Shown piece after piece: positions 29,322 through 37,909 of a DNA stretch of 64,000 nt (its first letter is position 1; every line of letters begins with the position of its first letter). The notes under the pieces are model-generated. The model searched no databases. It was given only the letters and a program-made list of their open reading frames with translations, and was not told the DNA's origin. A program made the translations under genes and the position numbers. The DNA comes from Chloroflexi bacterium TSY (GTDB lineage Bacteria; Chloroflexota; Anaerolineae; Caldilineales; Caldilineaceae), in the NCBI GenBank assembly GCA_019217005.1, contig JAHBNG010000019.1:95646-159645 (forward strand), written 5' to 3'.

Positions 29322-29350
29322 TTGACATTATGTATTTTGTGTGTTATTCT
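29322..29350 (+). promoter_or_regulatory. Sigma-70-like promoter, divergent
   Basis: TTGACA, 17-base spacer, TATTCT on the plus strand. It points toward the interrupted small gene at 29516 and is divergent from the RSH-ATPase gene. Confidence 0.45.
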
Positions 29351-29525
29351 GTGGACACATATGATTTACATAGGTATACACAATATACACTAAATAAAAA
29401 GAGTATGCAAACAGGCGAAAATAAAAAACCGCTTCGTAACCAACGCTCAATTGCAAATCTGTCATGGCAATATCAAAATCGTGTCATTATAATGTCACGA
29501 AAGGAAAACAGAATTATGTTAGACT

Positions 29526-29903
29526 CAGTAGATCCAAATTTCAGGTTTTGAGAGAGAATTCTGGCTAAACAGTTGACATAAATACAAATTTGCCGGTCGA
29601 TATCTAGTTTTTGCGTTAGATTTGGGCGATTTTCTGGGGTGGTTCAGAATTAGGTTTACACTTTTGATACATAGATAAAAATCTATATGAGGTCATTTTC
29701 TGCCTGAGCATGGCTCAAAGTAGAAAATATAAACATCTTTTCTCTTTGCAAAAATGTAAACCTAATTGTCCGCCTAAAATGAAGCACCCCGATTTTCAGA
29801 TATGAAATAGGTTGTTTTCTGTAACCGAAATCTGAATAAATGACTCCAAAATCCCTGCAATCTCGACTGAAAATCGCCAAAAACGCCAAATTTGGATCTA
29901 CTG
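29526..29903 (+). mobile_element. R1 215-bp miniature element, copy 1 (with nested R2)
   Basis: Ends CAGTAGATCCAAATTT and AAATTTGGATCTACTG; 5-bp direct repeats AGACT at 29521-29525 and 29904-29908. Without the nested 155-bp R2 element and its 8-bp duplication the length is 215 bases, the same as the other three copies. No coding capacity. Confidence 0.88.
29636..29790 (-). mobile_element. R2 155-bp miniature element, copy 1
   Basis: Inverted ends GGGGTGGTTCAGAATTAGG and the complement of GGGGTGCTTCATTTTAGGCG, each followed inward by AGGTTTACA. Flanks GATTTTCT and GATTTTCA form an 8-bp duplication with one mismatch. It is inserted inside the R1 element. Confidence 0.85.
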
Positions 29904-30201
29904 AGACTATCAAACATCAAAGATTGCTTATCAAGAGTATGAACGTCGACTTGAACACGATCTGTTAGCCCGTAGATTTCTTCGTTTCAAGCGTCAAAAT
30001 AATCAGCGATTCGTCCACATTCTGGCGAACTTCATGAATCGAACTGGTGACTTGTTAACTGCCTGGGGACAACAAATTCAAGATCGTTCTACAGTGGCAT
30101 CGGCATAGAGAATTTAGCGGAACTTTACAAAGTAAAATCGAGAGAGTTTACCAATAAAAAGGAGACTCGCTGAAATGTTGGAAGCATATACATATTCACA
30201 A

Positions 30202-31692
30202 CTTTACTTTCTGGTAAAAGAAAAGAGATGAGGTGAGAAATGTGACAAAAAGCGGTTAGCAGTTCATCCTAAAGGTAGAGAACCCAAAAAGGAGGAAGGA
30301 ATGCTAACCGCGCCAGAAATAACTATAGCAGTACTGATGAATGTATTGCAAGTAACGCCGATGGGAACAAACGTAAATGTAATGCGTCTGATGTGGGCAA
30401 TGCTGAATGGGTCGTTTCTGAAAAGTCGAGGAGCAATCCATAGCGCATTGAAAGAAAGCGGGTTTGAAGATGAGGAGCTCCGGCGAAGCTTTCGATATGG
30501 ATCATGGGATATCACAAGTCTGCTGGGGTCGTGGCAAGAAGAAGTGGAAAGGGGAATGGGAGGCAAAAAAGTTAGAAGGGTACCGAGTGAAAAGCATAGA
30601 TATCACAGGGTTCTGGCGACCGAAGCTGCAAGGGAAAGTGAACCGACTCTATAACTCAACGGCTCGTCGGGCATTGCCCGCGCTCATCTTTGGAGTGATG
30701 ATAAGCTCGGGGGAGATAGGCGGGAAGCGAGTGCCACTGCTCAAGGCAATCATGAGATGCACGGTTGGAACAAAGGAAAGTGAGTTTCGGAAAAAGCTGC
30801 TGACAGAGACGAAGAAATCACTGGAGTCAGACGAAGTGGCGGTGGTCGATGCCGGGTTTACAATCAGAGAAATGCTAGAAAGCGGCATAGACCGATTTGT
30901 CCTGCGGGAAGCCATTAACTGCACAGTGCGCCGCAATGAGTTCCCCAAACGCAAAGAAAAAGGCAGACCACCTGAATATGGTGATATTGTGCGTCCGCTC
31001 TCTCGCAGCTATAAGGGAAAGCGACTCGAGGCTACAACTCCGGACTCGTCTGGTCGCTTTCTCTATAGTGGTCGCCTGATTTGCTATCAAGCATGGCACA
31101 ATCTCGTCCCCAGAACAACCAAGGTGGATACAGCCAACCGTACCTACTCGATTTACGTCATTCAGGATCCGGCCTACAACACACCTTTGGTTTTGGCGAC
31201 CGTTATGACTTTGCAGCCTGAAACCATTTATCTTGTCTACCTGGAACGCTGGCCTGTTGAACCTCCCCCCCTTGGCTTCCAAGCAGATGATTGGCTTACA
31301 TCGTCAATTTGTTCATGCCGATGAGGCTTGTTTCCGCTTACCTGAACTGGGGCTGCTGGCTGGCAATCTTCTTTCCCATTTAGCCGCTTCTCTTCCTCCC
31401 ATACCGACTGGCTACTGGGATCGAGAGCCTCAATCCACTCCCGGCAGGCTGCGCCGTGTTCTCTCGAGTGCTCTTTTTCCAACTCCTGACCAACTCGACC
31501 CTGACTTTCGGAAAAAGGCCTCGGTTTCACACCATTTCCCTAAAGGCGTTCTCGCTCATCGCCGCCTCAATGCCGCTGCTTAAACTAGCCGAGCACTATT
31601 TTTACATTTTATCCCGTTTTTTCAGGGTGGATTCTTTTTTCCGCCCCTTTCGGTTTGCCCTTTGTCACTCAAGCCTTTACCAGAAAGTAAAG
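30202..31692 (+). mobile_element. IS4-type insertion sequence, copy A
   Basis: Bounded by CTTTACTTTCTGGTAAA and its complement (17 bases). Flanks TCACAA and TAACAA differ at one position of six, probably a decayed target duplication. Nearly identical to copies at 35.5, 52.3 and 62.3 kb. Confidence 0.9.
30301..31583 (+). pseudogene. IS4-type transposase, frameshifted (copy A)
   Basis: Begins MLTAPEITIAVLMNV after AAGGAGGAAGGA. The YREK signature of IS4-family enzymes is present in YLERWPVEPPPLASKQM (spacing Y-2-R-3-E-6-K) in the family; VDAGF and SIDITGF supply the Asp residues. This copy lacks nine bases (three codons) near residue 63, has GGGG where copy B has GGG near 30553, and has C7 instead of C6 near 31268, so the protein is split into three frames. 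Confidence 0.85.
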
Positions 31693-31889
31693 TAACAAGC
31701 AAAACATAGAAATCACCAAAGCTTTTGGAGAAACGTAGCCCACCGGCGTCCACGTCAAATCGGTCGCCCGCCAGCATTTGCGATCGGTATTCGGCTCGCT
31801 CGGCAGTGGCTTGGAAGACAAATGATTCACTGGGGAAATGAGCTTCAGTGGCGAAATTCATTGAGGCAGGATACGCGAAGGAGTCCATC

Positions 31890-32081
31890 ATGGGTACATC
31901 CATCATATTTGACATAGAACTTACATTGCTCAAGCATGAAGAGCAGCTACAGAAGGCAGAGCAAAGACGTCAGCATCAGTTGCCAGAGCAGAAACGGAGC
32001 AATCCCTTCAGTAACTTGATTGATCAATTACGCACATATCTGGCAATACCAAAGCGTCCAACCACGTTGGCTAGCACATAA
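31890..32081 (+). CDS. Small charged hypothetical protein (63 aa)
   Basis: AAGGAG six bases before the ATG and a terminator 20 bases after the stop make this a likely real gene. The product starts MGTSIIFDIELTLLKHEEQL, has a Glu/Gln/Arg-rich helix (QKAEQRRQHQLPEQKR) and ends in a basic hydrophobic tail. I do not recognise it. The 200 bases upstream, back to the IS4-type copy, hold nothing I can name. Confidence 0.6.
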   Translation: MGTSIIFDIELTLLKHEEQLQKAEQRRQHQLPEQKRSNPFSNLIDQLRTYLAIPKRPTTLAST

Positions 32082-32100
32082 AGATATTGGCAATGAGAAT

Positions 32101-32135
32101 GAGGCTCAACTACTTTCCCTCGGTAGTTGAGCCTC
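32101..32135 (+). terminator. Rho-independent terminator
   Basis: Stem GAGGCTCAACTAC / GTAGTTGAGCCTC (13 bp) with a nine-base loop, followed by TTT. It ends the 63-residue gene's transcript. Confidence 0.75.
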
Positions 32136-32281
32136 TTTGCATTCCATTCATACTAACCTCTCCATGAGAACATGGTTCTATGCTCCTTTTGACAACGATT
32201 GTAACAGCGATTTATAATGCAGCTCGTTCTTTCTGTTGTTAAGCGATGATCTTTGAGGGTAACCGAACAAGGAGTATACCA

Positions 32282-32590
32282 ATGGCTCAGATGGTGCAGT
32301 GTGTTAAGCTCAAGGAAGAACTGCCCGGAATTGAATTTACGCCATATCCTGGCGAGTTGGGACAGCGCATTCGCGACAATGTTTCTCAGCAAGCGTGGCA
32401 GATGTGGATACAACATTCCGTCATCTTGATCAACCATTACGGATTGAGCTTGGCTGATCCGCAAGCTCAGGATTTTATGATGGCTCAGGCAGAAGAATTT
32501 TTCTTTAGCGAAGGGTCTGAGATGCCAGACGAATGGACACCCGTTGGGCAGGGAGGAAAAGGTGCGCCGATGGCGGCACCCAGGAAATAA
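32282..32590 (+). CDS. Fe(2+)-trafficking protein YggX-like
   Basis: About 102 residues. MAQMVQCVKLKEELPGIEF, PYPGELGQRIRDNVSQQAW, then MWIQHSVILINHYGLSLADPQAQDFM, closely match YggX, which protects Fe-S clusters from oxidation. The single conserved Cys in QCVKLKEELPG is present. AAGGAG eight bases before the ATG at 32282 decides this start over the upstream one at 32246. The C-terminus carries an extra Gly/Pro-rich tail. YggX is best known in proteobacteria. Confidence 0.87.
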   Translation: MAQMVQCVKLKEELPGIEFTPYPGELGQRIRDNVSQQAWQMWIQHSVILINHYGLSLADPQAQDFMMAQAEEFFFSEGSEMPDEWTPVGQGGKGAPMAAPRK

Positions 32591-32598
32591 TCAATATA

Positions 32599-33855
32599 TT
32601 ATGCAAGAGCCAGATTAAGTTCTGGAACAATTTGAAATGCAAGTTGATTATGGGCCATCCGTAGGGCCCGTTCAACTTCATCTGGTGTTTCGCCTCGAGC
32701 AAAAATGAAACCAAGATAACTATCCCCCTCTGGCAGCGGGGTTAGCGTGTAATTGATCTTTGCTGTAATTTGGATATCCTCAATCAACCGCGTTTTGCGT
32801 GCCCTTTCCATGCCATGTACGCCTTTGAGTACTCCGGCTTCGGGAATTGGAATCATCATCACACCGCTTGCTTGTTGCTCACGCTCAGGAATTTTGTCTT
32901 CCAGCCCGCATGCCTGACGTAAAATTAACTCCTCTAACGACCGATCATTATTGAAGCGTAACGTTTGCGAACAGAGTCCACCGATTGAGCGACCAGCGAT
33001 CTCTAAGATCCACGGACCGATCTCGTTGATGCGTAGCTCCGCATGAATTGGACCTTCACGTAAACCCAGTGCATGCGCTGAACGGGTCACGCAATTTGCA
33101 ATTGCCTGCTGCGTCTCTTTTGGCAAGCGTGAGGGTGTGACATAAATTGTCTCCTCGAAAAATGGACCGTCTAATGGATCGGGTTTGTCGAAGAGTGCGA
33201 GAATTGTCAGCTGACCATTATCCAGCATCCCTTCCAGAGCGACTTCAAAACCAGGAATGAATCCTTCAACCAGATAAGGATGAGTTGTTTGCATCTGATC
33301 GCCATCCAAAATGCATGTCAAGCGTCGAATAGCATTCACAAGCTCATTGGGGTCGTTGGCGCGCATGACGCCCCGACTACCGGAGAGAGAGACAGGCTTG
33401 ACGACACAGGGATAATCAACGCGTGCAGCAACAGTTTCTGGTGCAATATCTGTCGTAAACTGTTCAAAGACAGGGCAAGGTACACCAGCTTTTGCAAAGA
33501 GAGAACGCATTAGATGTTTGTTGCGTGCGGCCTCCGCCGCCAGCGGGGAATTGTGTGGCAGATTCAGTCGGGCACTGGCCTTTGCTGCGATCAAAGTGCC
33601 ACTATCGTCGACTGCCCGAATGGCATTTGCACCTGTTTTGATAGCGAGTTCCGCAATTGCACGTGTGGCACGCTCCGGGTCGCTAAAGTCTATACCATAC
33701 TCAATGTTCCAATGCGCGGCCAACTCTGGCGCCATATTGACAACTTGAATGATGTCAACATTTAGCTTTTGAGCGGCTTGTAGAAATGCACGTCCCCGAT
33801 ATGTGCGCGCGGTTGTTAATAGAATAATTCTTGGTGAGTTTTGTTGGGTCATCAT
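32599..33855 (-). CDS. ATP-grasp domain ligase
   Basis: 418 residues. An N-terminal pre-ATP-grasp Rossmann-like region is followed by ATP-grasp features: YPCVVKPVSLSGSRGVMRA (phosphate loop), YLVEGFIPGFEVALEG, GPIHAELRINEIGPWILEIAGRSIGG with the metal-binding Glu residues, and a C-terminal domain of about 100 residues. This set resembles L-amino-acid ligases and carnosine-synthase-like enzymes that form dipeptides. The substrate is unknown. It is convergent with yggX, eight bases apart. Confidence 0.85.
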   Translation of the reverse strand: MMTQQNSPRIILLTTARTYRGRAFLQAAQKLNVDIIQVVNMAPELAAHWNIEYGIDFSDPERATRAIAELAIKTGANAIRAVDDSGTLIAAKASARLNLPHNSPLAAEAARNKHLMRSLFAKAGVPCPVFEQFTTDIAPETVAARVDYPCVVKPVSLSGSRGVMRANDPNELVNAIRRLTCILDGDQMQTTHPYLVEGFIPGFEVALEGMLDNGQLTILALFDKPDPLDGPFFEETIYVTPSRLPKETQQAIANCVTRSAHALGLREGPIHAELRINEIGPWILEIAGRSIGGLCSQTLRFNNDRSLEELILRQACGLEDKIPEREQQASGVMMIPIPEAGVLKGVHGMERARKTRLIEDIQITAKINYTLTPLPEGDSYLGFIFARGETPDEVERALRMAHNQLAFQIVPELNLALA

Positions 33856-33919
33856 TCTTTAGAACCACTTACTATGTTTGGCATGAAGCGAGAAATTAGT
33901 GTACCATTGGTAGGTCTTA

Positions 33920-34021
33920 GGCCATTCCACAGAAATAAATCCCTAATTTGCCAAGTCGATTTCTCTGGGATGGCTTGCGCTTTTCCATATCAAATTAGGG
34001 ATTTTGATTGTTGGAAAAGCC
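33920..34021. mobile_element. R3 ~102-bp miniature element, copy 1
   Basis: Ends GGCCATTCCA and TGGAAAAGCC with the 3-bp duplication TTA on both sides (33917-33919 and 34022-34024). Inside, AAATCCCTAATTTG and CAAATTAGGGATTT form a long stem. Similar internal layout to the copy at 37083. Confidence 0.72.
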
Positions 34022-34063
34022 TTATACCAAGCATCTGTATCTTGTTAATGGAGAAACAAATTC

Positions 34064-34327
34064 ATGGGTATTCTGTCTTGGATTATTTTTGGTGCCATCG
34101 TTGGTTGGCTCGCAAGCTTGATTACAGGGCGTTATGAACGTGTTGGATGTTTAACAAATATAATTGTCGGCATGATTGGAGCGCTTATTGGCGGGCTAAT
34201 CAGTGGCGCTATCTTTAGTAGCGGCCCTTTTGTCGCATTTAACTTCACACATCTCACAATGGCTTTAATTGTGGCTCTCATTGCGCTTGGCATCTTGGGG
34301 CGCAGAATGGGTTCAACCACCTCATAG
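34064..34327 (+). CDS. GlsB/YeaQ/YmgE family membrane protein
   Basis: 87-residue, three-helix membrane protein. MGILSWIIFGAIVGWLASLITG, then IIVGMIGALIGGLISG, and a third helix LIVALIALGILG match the transglycosylase-associated (GlsB/YeaQ) family linked to general stress in many bacteria. A terminator that probably belonged to it is now 1.1 kb away because of an IS1595 insertion. Confidence 0.9.
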   Translation: MGILSWIIFGAIVGWLASLITGRYERVGCLTNIIVGMIGALIGGLISGAIFSSGPFVAFNFTHLTMALIVALIALGILGRRMGSTTS

Positions 34328-34352
34328 AGACCATGTATCTCGTCTAAATATT

Positions 34353-35388
34353 GGCTCATATATGAAAGTAGGTGAAAAGTATGTAAAATAGGGAAAGAGG
34401 TCAATGAGAAAAAAGAAAAGAGAAAAAGAGCCATGAAAATGCGATATCCGATCCAAGAACTGATGAGCGAAGAAGGCTGTTATGAGAGATTGTTAGAGAT
34501 CTTGCATCCAGAAGGGATGCAATGTCCAGATGGACATAGATTGCCAGAAGGGCAAGCGCCTCACAGTCGAGAGCGAGCCCCGGTGAATAAGTACAGATGC
34601 CGAGAATGCGGCAAAGTATACGATGCCTTTACGAATACAGTCTGGTCTGGAACGCATTACAATTGTGTGACGATAGTCTTAGTGATGCGAGGCATCATTC
34701 AAGGGACACCAACGCTGCATCTATCAGAGGAACTGTCTCTGAACTATAGTACGTTGTTGGAGCGTCGCCATCGGATCCAGAATACGGCGTTGCTCCAAGC
34801 CGCAGCCGCTTCCCCCTTTTTCGCGATTCTGTAGCTGAAGCCGATGAACTGTACCAGAATGCAGGAGAGAAAGGCGATTACCATCCCGATCCAGATGACC
34901 CGCCCAGACCTCGAGCCAACAAGCGCCGTGGACGAGGGACGATGGAGAACGACCGACCACCGATTCTGGGCGTTGTGGGACGAACCTCTGGCCAAGTCCA
35001 GTTCACGGTCTGTGACAACACACAACAAGCAACCATTGTTCCTTTAGTTGTTGCTTGCTCTCTCCCTGGCACCACTCTCTATACCGACGAGTGCAACGCC
35101 TACAATCCCATTGCGGAGACTGGTCGCTCTCATGCCACTGTTTGTCACTCCCGGTACGAATGGGCTCGCGATGATGATGGCGACGGCATTCGGGAAGTTC
35201 ACTGCAACACCATGGAAGGCATTTGGACTGGTCTACGCAATTTTCTGCGTCCCTTTCGGGGTGTTCATAAACGTTATCTTGCCCAATATGTTGCCATCTT
35301 TGAATGGACTCACAATCTCAAATTTGTCAATGACTCCTTTCTTCGCTCTCTCATTGACTCCCATTTCACCTATTTTCATTCATGAGCC
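34353..35388 (+). mobile_element. IS1595-family insertion sequence
   Basis: Inverted ends GGCTCATATATGAAAGTAGG and the complement GGCTCATGAATGAAAATAGG. Perfect 8-bp duplication TAAATATT at 34345-34352 and 35389-35396, the size known for IS1595. 1036 bases. Confidence 0.92.
34433..35385 (+). pseudogene. IS1595 (ISXO2-like) transposase with one frameshift
   Basis: An N-terminal zinc ribbon (CPDG, YRCRECGKVYDAFTNTVW) and the ISXO2-like DDE core (ADELYQNAGEKGDYH, DPPRPRANKRRGRGT, LYTDECNAYNP, HCNTMEGIW). The two halves are in different frames around the C-run near 34806-34816; a one-base correction yields a full protein. Confidence 0.88.
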
Positions 35389-35408
35389 TAAATATTATAC
35401 ACCCATTG

Positions 35409-35437
35409 GCCCCGTTCAGATGAGCGGGGCGATTTTT
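35409..35437 (+). terminator. Terminator, probably of the GlsB-like gene
   Basis: Stem GCCCCG / CGGGGC with a ten-base loop and GATTTTT. It lies just beyond the IS1595 copy, which separates it from the GlsB-family gene. Confidence 0.65.
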
Positions 35438-35445
35438 GTATTAGC

Positions 35446-36849
35446 CTACGTCTTTACTTTCTGGTAAAGGCTTGAGTGACAAAGGGCAAACCGAAAGGGG
35501 CGGAAAAAAGAATCCACCCTGAAAAAACGGGATAAAATGTAAAAATAGTGCTCGGCTAGTTTAAGCAGCGGCATTGAGGCGGCGATGAGCGAGAACGCCT
35601 TTAGGTAAATGGTGTGAAACCGAGGCCTTTTTCCGAAAGTCAGGGTCGAGTTGGTCAGGAGTTGGAAAAGAGCACTCGGGAGAACACGGCGCAGCCTGCC
35701 GGGAGTGGATTGAGGCTCTCGATCCCAGTAGCCAGTCGGTATGGGAGGAAGAGAAGCGGCTAAATGGGAAAGAAGATTGCCAGCCAGCAGCCCCAGTTCA
35801 GGTAAGCGGAAACAAGCCTCATCGGCATGAACAAATTGACGATGTAAGCCAATCATCTGCTTGGAAGCCAAGGGGGGAGGTTCAACAGGCCAGCGTTCCA
35901 GGTAGACAAGATAAATGGTTTCAGGCTGCAAAGTCATAACGGTCGCCAAAACCAAAGGTGTGTTGTAGGCCGGATCCTGAATGACGTAAATCGAGTAGGT
36001 ACGGTTGGCTGTATCCACCTTGGTTGTTCTGGGGACGAGATTGTGCCATGCTTGATAGCAAATCAGGCGACCACTATAGAGAAAGCGACCAGACGAGTCC
36101 GGAGTTGTAGCCTCGAGTCGCTTTCCCTTATAGCTGCGAGAGAGCGGTCGCACAATATCACCATATTCAGGTGGTCTGCCTTTTTCTTTGCGTTTGGGGA
36201 ACTCATTGCGGCGCACTGTGCAGTTAATCGCTTCCCGCAGGACAAATCGGTCTATGCCGCTTTCTAGCATTTCTCTGATTGTAAACCCGGCATCGACCAC
36301 CGCCACTTCGTCTGACTCCAGTGATTTCTTCGTCTCTGTCAGCAGCTTTTTCCGAAACTCACTTTCCTTTGTTCCAACCGTGCATCTCATGATTGCCTTG
36401 AGCAGTGGCACTCGCTTCCCGCCTATCTCCCCCGAGCTTATCATCACTCCAAAGATGAGCGCGGGCAATGCCCGACGAGCCGTTGAGTTATAGAGTCGGT
36501 TCACTTTCCCTTGCAGCTTCGGTCGCCAGAACCCTGTGATATCTATGCTTTTCACTCGGTACCCTTCTAACTTTTTTGCCTCCCATTCCCTTTCCACTTC
36601 TTCTTGCCACGACCCCAGCAGACTTGTGATATCCCATGATCCATATCGAAAGCTCCACCAGCTTCGCCGGAGCTCCTCATCTTCAAACCCGCTTTCTTTC
36701 AATGCGCTATGGATTGCTCCTCGACTTTTCAGAAACGACCCATTCAGCATTGCCCACATCAGACGCATTACATTTACGTTTGTTCCCATCGGCGTTACTT
36801 GCAATACATTCATCAGTACTGCTATAGTTATTTCTGGCGCGGTTAGCAT
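35446..36849 (-). CDS. IS4-type transposase, longest frame (copy B)
   Basis: The only copy with a single long frame (467 codons), because a GGG run near 36590 replaces the GGGG of copies A, C and D. YLERWPVEPPPLASK gives the YREK signature, with SIDITGF and VDAGF as Asp sites. Near the end an A is missing from an A5 run, so the last 80 residues run in another frame through the inverted repeat and differ from the shared HRRLNAAA end. It may be active or inactive. Confidence 0.75.
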   Translation of the reverse strand: MLTAPEITIAVLMNVLQVTPMGTNVNVMRLMWAMLNGSFLKSRGAIHSALKESGFEDEELRRSWWSFRYGSWDITSLLGSWQEEVEREWEAKKLEGYRVKSIDITGFWRPKLQGKVNRLYNSTARRALPALIFGVMISSGEIGGKRVPLLKAIMRCTVGTKESEFRKKLLTETKKSLESDEVAVVDAGFTIREMLESGIDRFVLREAINCTVRRNEFPKRKEKGRPPEYGDIVRPLSRSYKGKRLEATTPDSSGRFLYSGRLICYQAWHNLVPRTTKVDTANRTYSIYVIQDPAYNTPLVLATVMTLQPETIYLVYLERWPVEPPPLASKQMIGLHRQFVHADEACFRLPELGLLAGNLLSHLAASLPPIPTGYWDREPQSTPGRLRRVLPSALFQLLTNSTLTFGKRPRFHTIYLKAFSLIAASMPLLKLAEHYFYILSRFFRVDSFFRPFRFALCHSSLYQKVKT

Positions 36850-36948
36850 TCCTTCCTCCTTTTTGGGTTCTCTACCTTTTGGATGAACTGCTAACCGCTT
36901 TTTGTCACATTTCTCACCTCATCTCTTTTCTTTTACCAGAAAGTAAAG
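35452..36948 (-). mobile_element. IS4-type insertion sequence, copy B
   Basis: Same 17-bp ends as the other copies. Perfect 5-bp duplication TACGT at 35447-35451 and 36949-36953, which sets the ends of the element at CTTTAC. Confidence 0.93.
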
Positions 36949-37082
36949 TACGTGTATATTTGCAAAAAAGCTCGCCGTAACCCAATCGAAAATAGCGTGT
37001 ATAGTATAGTATCAAAATCATCAGCAGAACGCCTGATTCAACCGTTTGCGAAAAGCAGTTTATTCAAATAGAATTGGATAAT

Positions 37083-37183
37083 GGCCATTCCAGAAAAAGA
37101 ATTACCCATAAAAATAAGCGTTTCACCCTGGAATGGCTTTGGCTTTTCCCATCGGATTGGACATTTTATTTTCTGGAAAAGCC
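37083..37183. mobile_element. R3 miniature element, copy 2
   Basis: Ends GGCCATTCCAGAAAAAG and TTCTGGAAAAGCC, 3-bp duplication AAT (37080-37082 and 37184-37186), 101 bases. The internal GGAATGGCTTTGGCTTTTCC matches the middle of the copy at 33920. Confidence 0.75.
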
Positions 37184-37232
37184 AATGAGAAGTGTATCTG
37201 TGCGTCCTGTATGGATAAACAAAAGGATTATC

Positions 37233-37886
37233 ATGCTCAAGAGTCTGTTCGCTGTCCTGCTTCAACTCATGTTATTTGTGCTCATTCTATCATCTTGTGT
37301 CACATCGACAGCACGATCGGTAAATGAATCGTCACAAGAGATGATGGATGGGGTGGGAGACAAGGTCGAGCTAGTTGTAGAGAAAATTGACCCATTGGCT
37401 TCCGAAGAGGCTTTGCCGCCAGTGCAGTTACAGATCCCGGATATCGCGTTAGATACAGATATTGTCCTAATGGGCTGGCAAGTCACGATTGAAAATGGTG
37501 AACGAACAACAGTGTGGGATGTACCTGACGTGGAGGCAGGTTGGCACGTAAACTCAGCCGGAGCAGGTGCAGTTGGGAATGCAATTATTTCAGGTCATCA
37601 AGCCGTCGGAGAATCGGTTTTTGCACCAATTGCTCTGGGGGAAGTAGAGGAAGGGCAGGATATTCTCTTAACGGATCAGGATGGGCTAACCTTTGCATAT
37701 AAAGTGATTGAGGTGACGGAACCGATACCAATCGCGGGTGCCACGGCAGAAGATCGGGCACGTGCGACATCTTATTTGGCACCAACAGAACTGCCAACAT
37801 TGACCTTGATGACAGGTTGGCCTGAATTTACAACGACTCACTATCTGTTTGTTGTCGCCAAACTAGAAGGCATCGTTAAATCATAA
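37233..37886 (+). CDS. Sortase-fold lipoprotein lacking the catalytic Cys
   Basis: 217 residues from ATG 37233, chosen for AAAAGGA six bases before it. A hydrophobic segment ends LILSSC, a lipobox. The C-terminal 150 residues have the sortase order: GAVGNAIISGHQA with the active-site His, VEEGQDILLTDQDG, and YLAPTELPTLTLMTGWP. In sortases the last motif is TLxTC; here Cys is Gly (GGT, one base from TGT). The usual Arg near the end (THR) is also Tyr (THYL). It is therefore probably a non-catalytic sortase fold. It opens the envelope gene cluster. Confidence 0.78.
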   Translation: MLKSLFAVLLQLMLFVLILSSCVTSTARSVNESSQEMMDGVGDKVELVVEKIDPLASEEALPPVQLQIPDIALDTDIVLMGWQVTIENGERTTVWDVPDVEAGWHVNSAGAGAVGNAIISGHQAVGESVFAPIALGEVEEGQDILLTDQDGLTFAYKVIEVTEPIPIAGATAEDRARATSYLAPTELPTLTLMTGWPEFTTTHYLFVVAKLEGIVKS

Positions 37887-37909
37887 TTACTACTCCCTTA
37901 GCCAGAATT

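Larger units (their letters stand above)
29516..30108 (+). pseudogene. Small gene (69 aa) interrupted after codon 3 by a 215-bp element
   Basis: Joining ATGTTAGACT (29516-29525) to 29909-30108 gives a continuous 69-residue frame starting MLDYQTSKIAYQEYERRLEH and ending DRSTVASA. AGGA lies ten bases before the ATG. The product is basic and helical with no signal peptide; I do not recognise it. The R1 element at 29526-29903, itself carrying an R2 element, breaks the gene. Downstream codons remain open without other damage, so the insertion is probably recent. Confidence 0.6.

Noticed and set aside
31622..31933. Minus-strand frame of 103 codons beside IS4-type copy A
   Set aside because: Part of it lies in the IS end and the rest opposes a small gene with good ribosome site and terminator; no family match.
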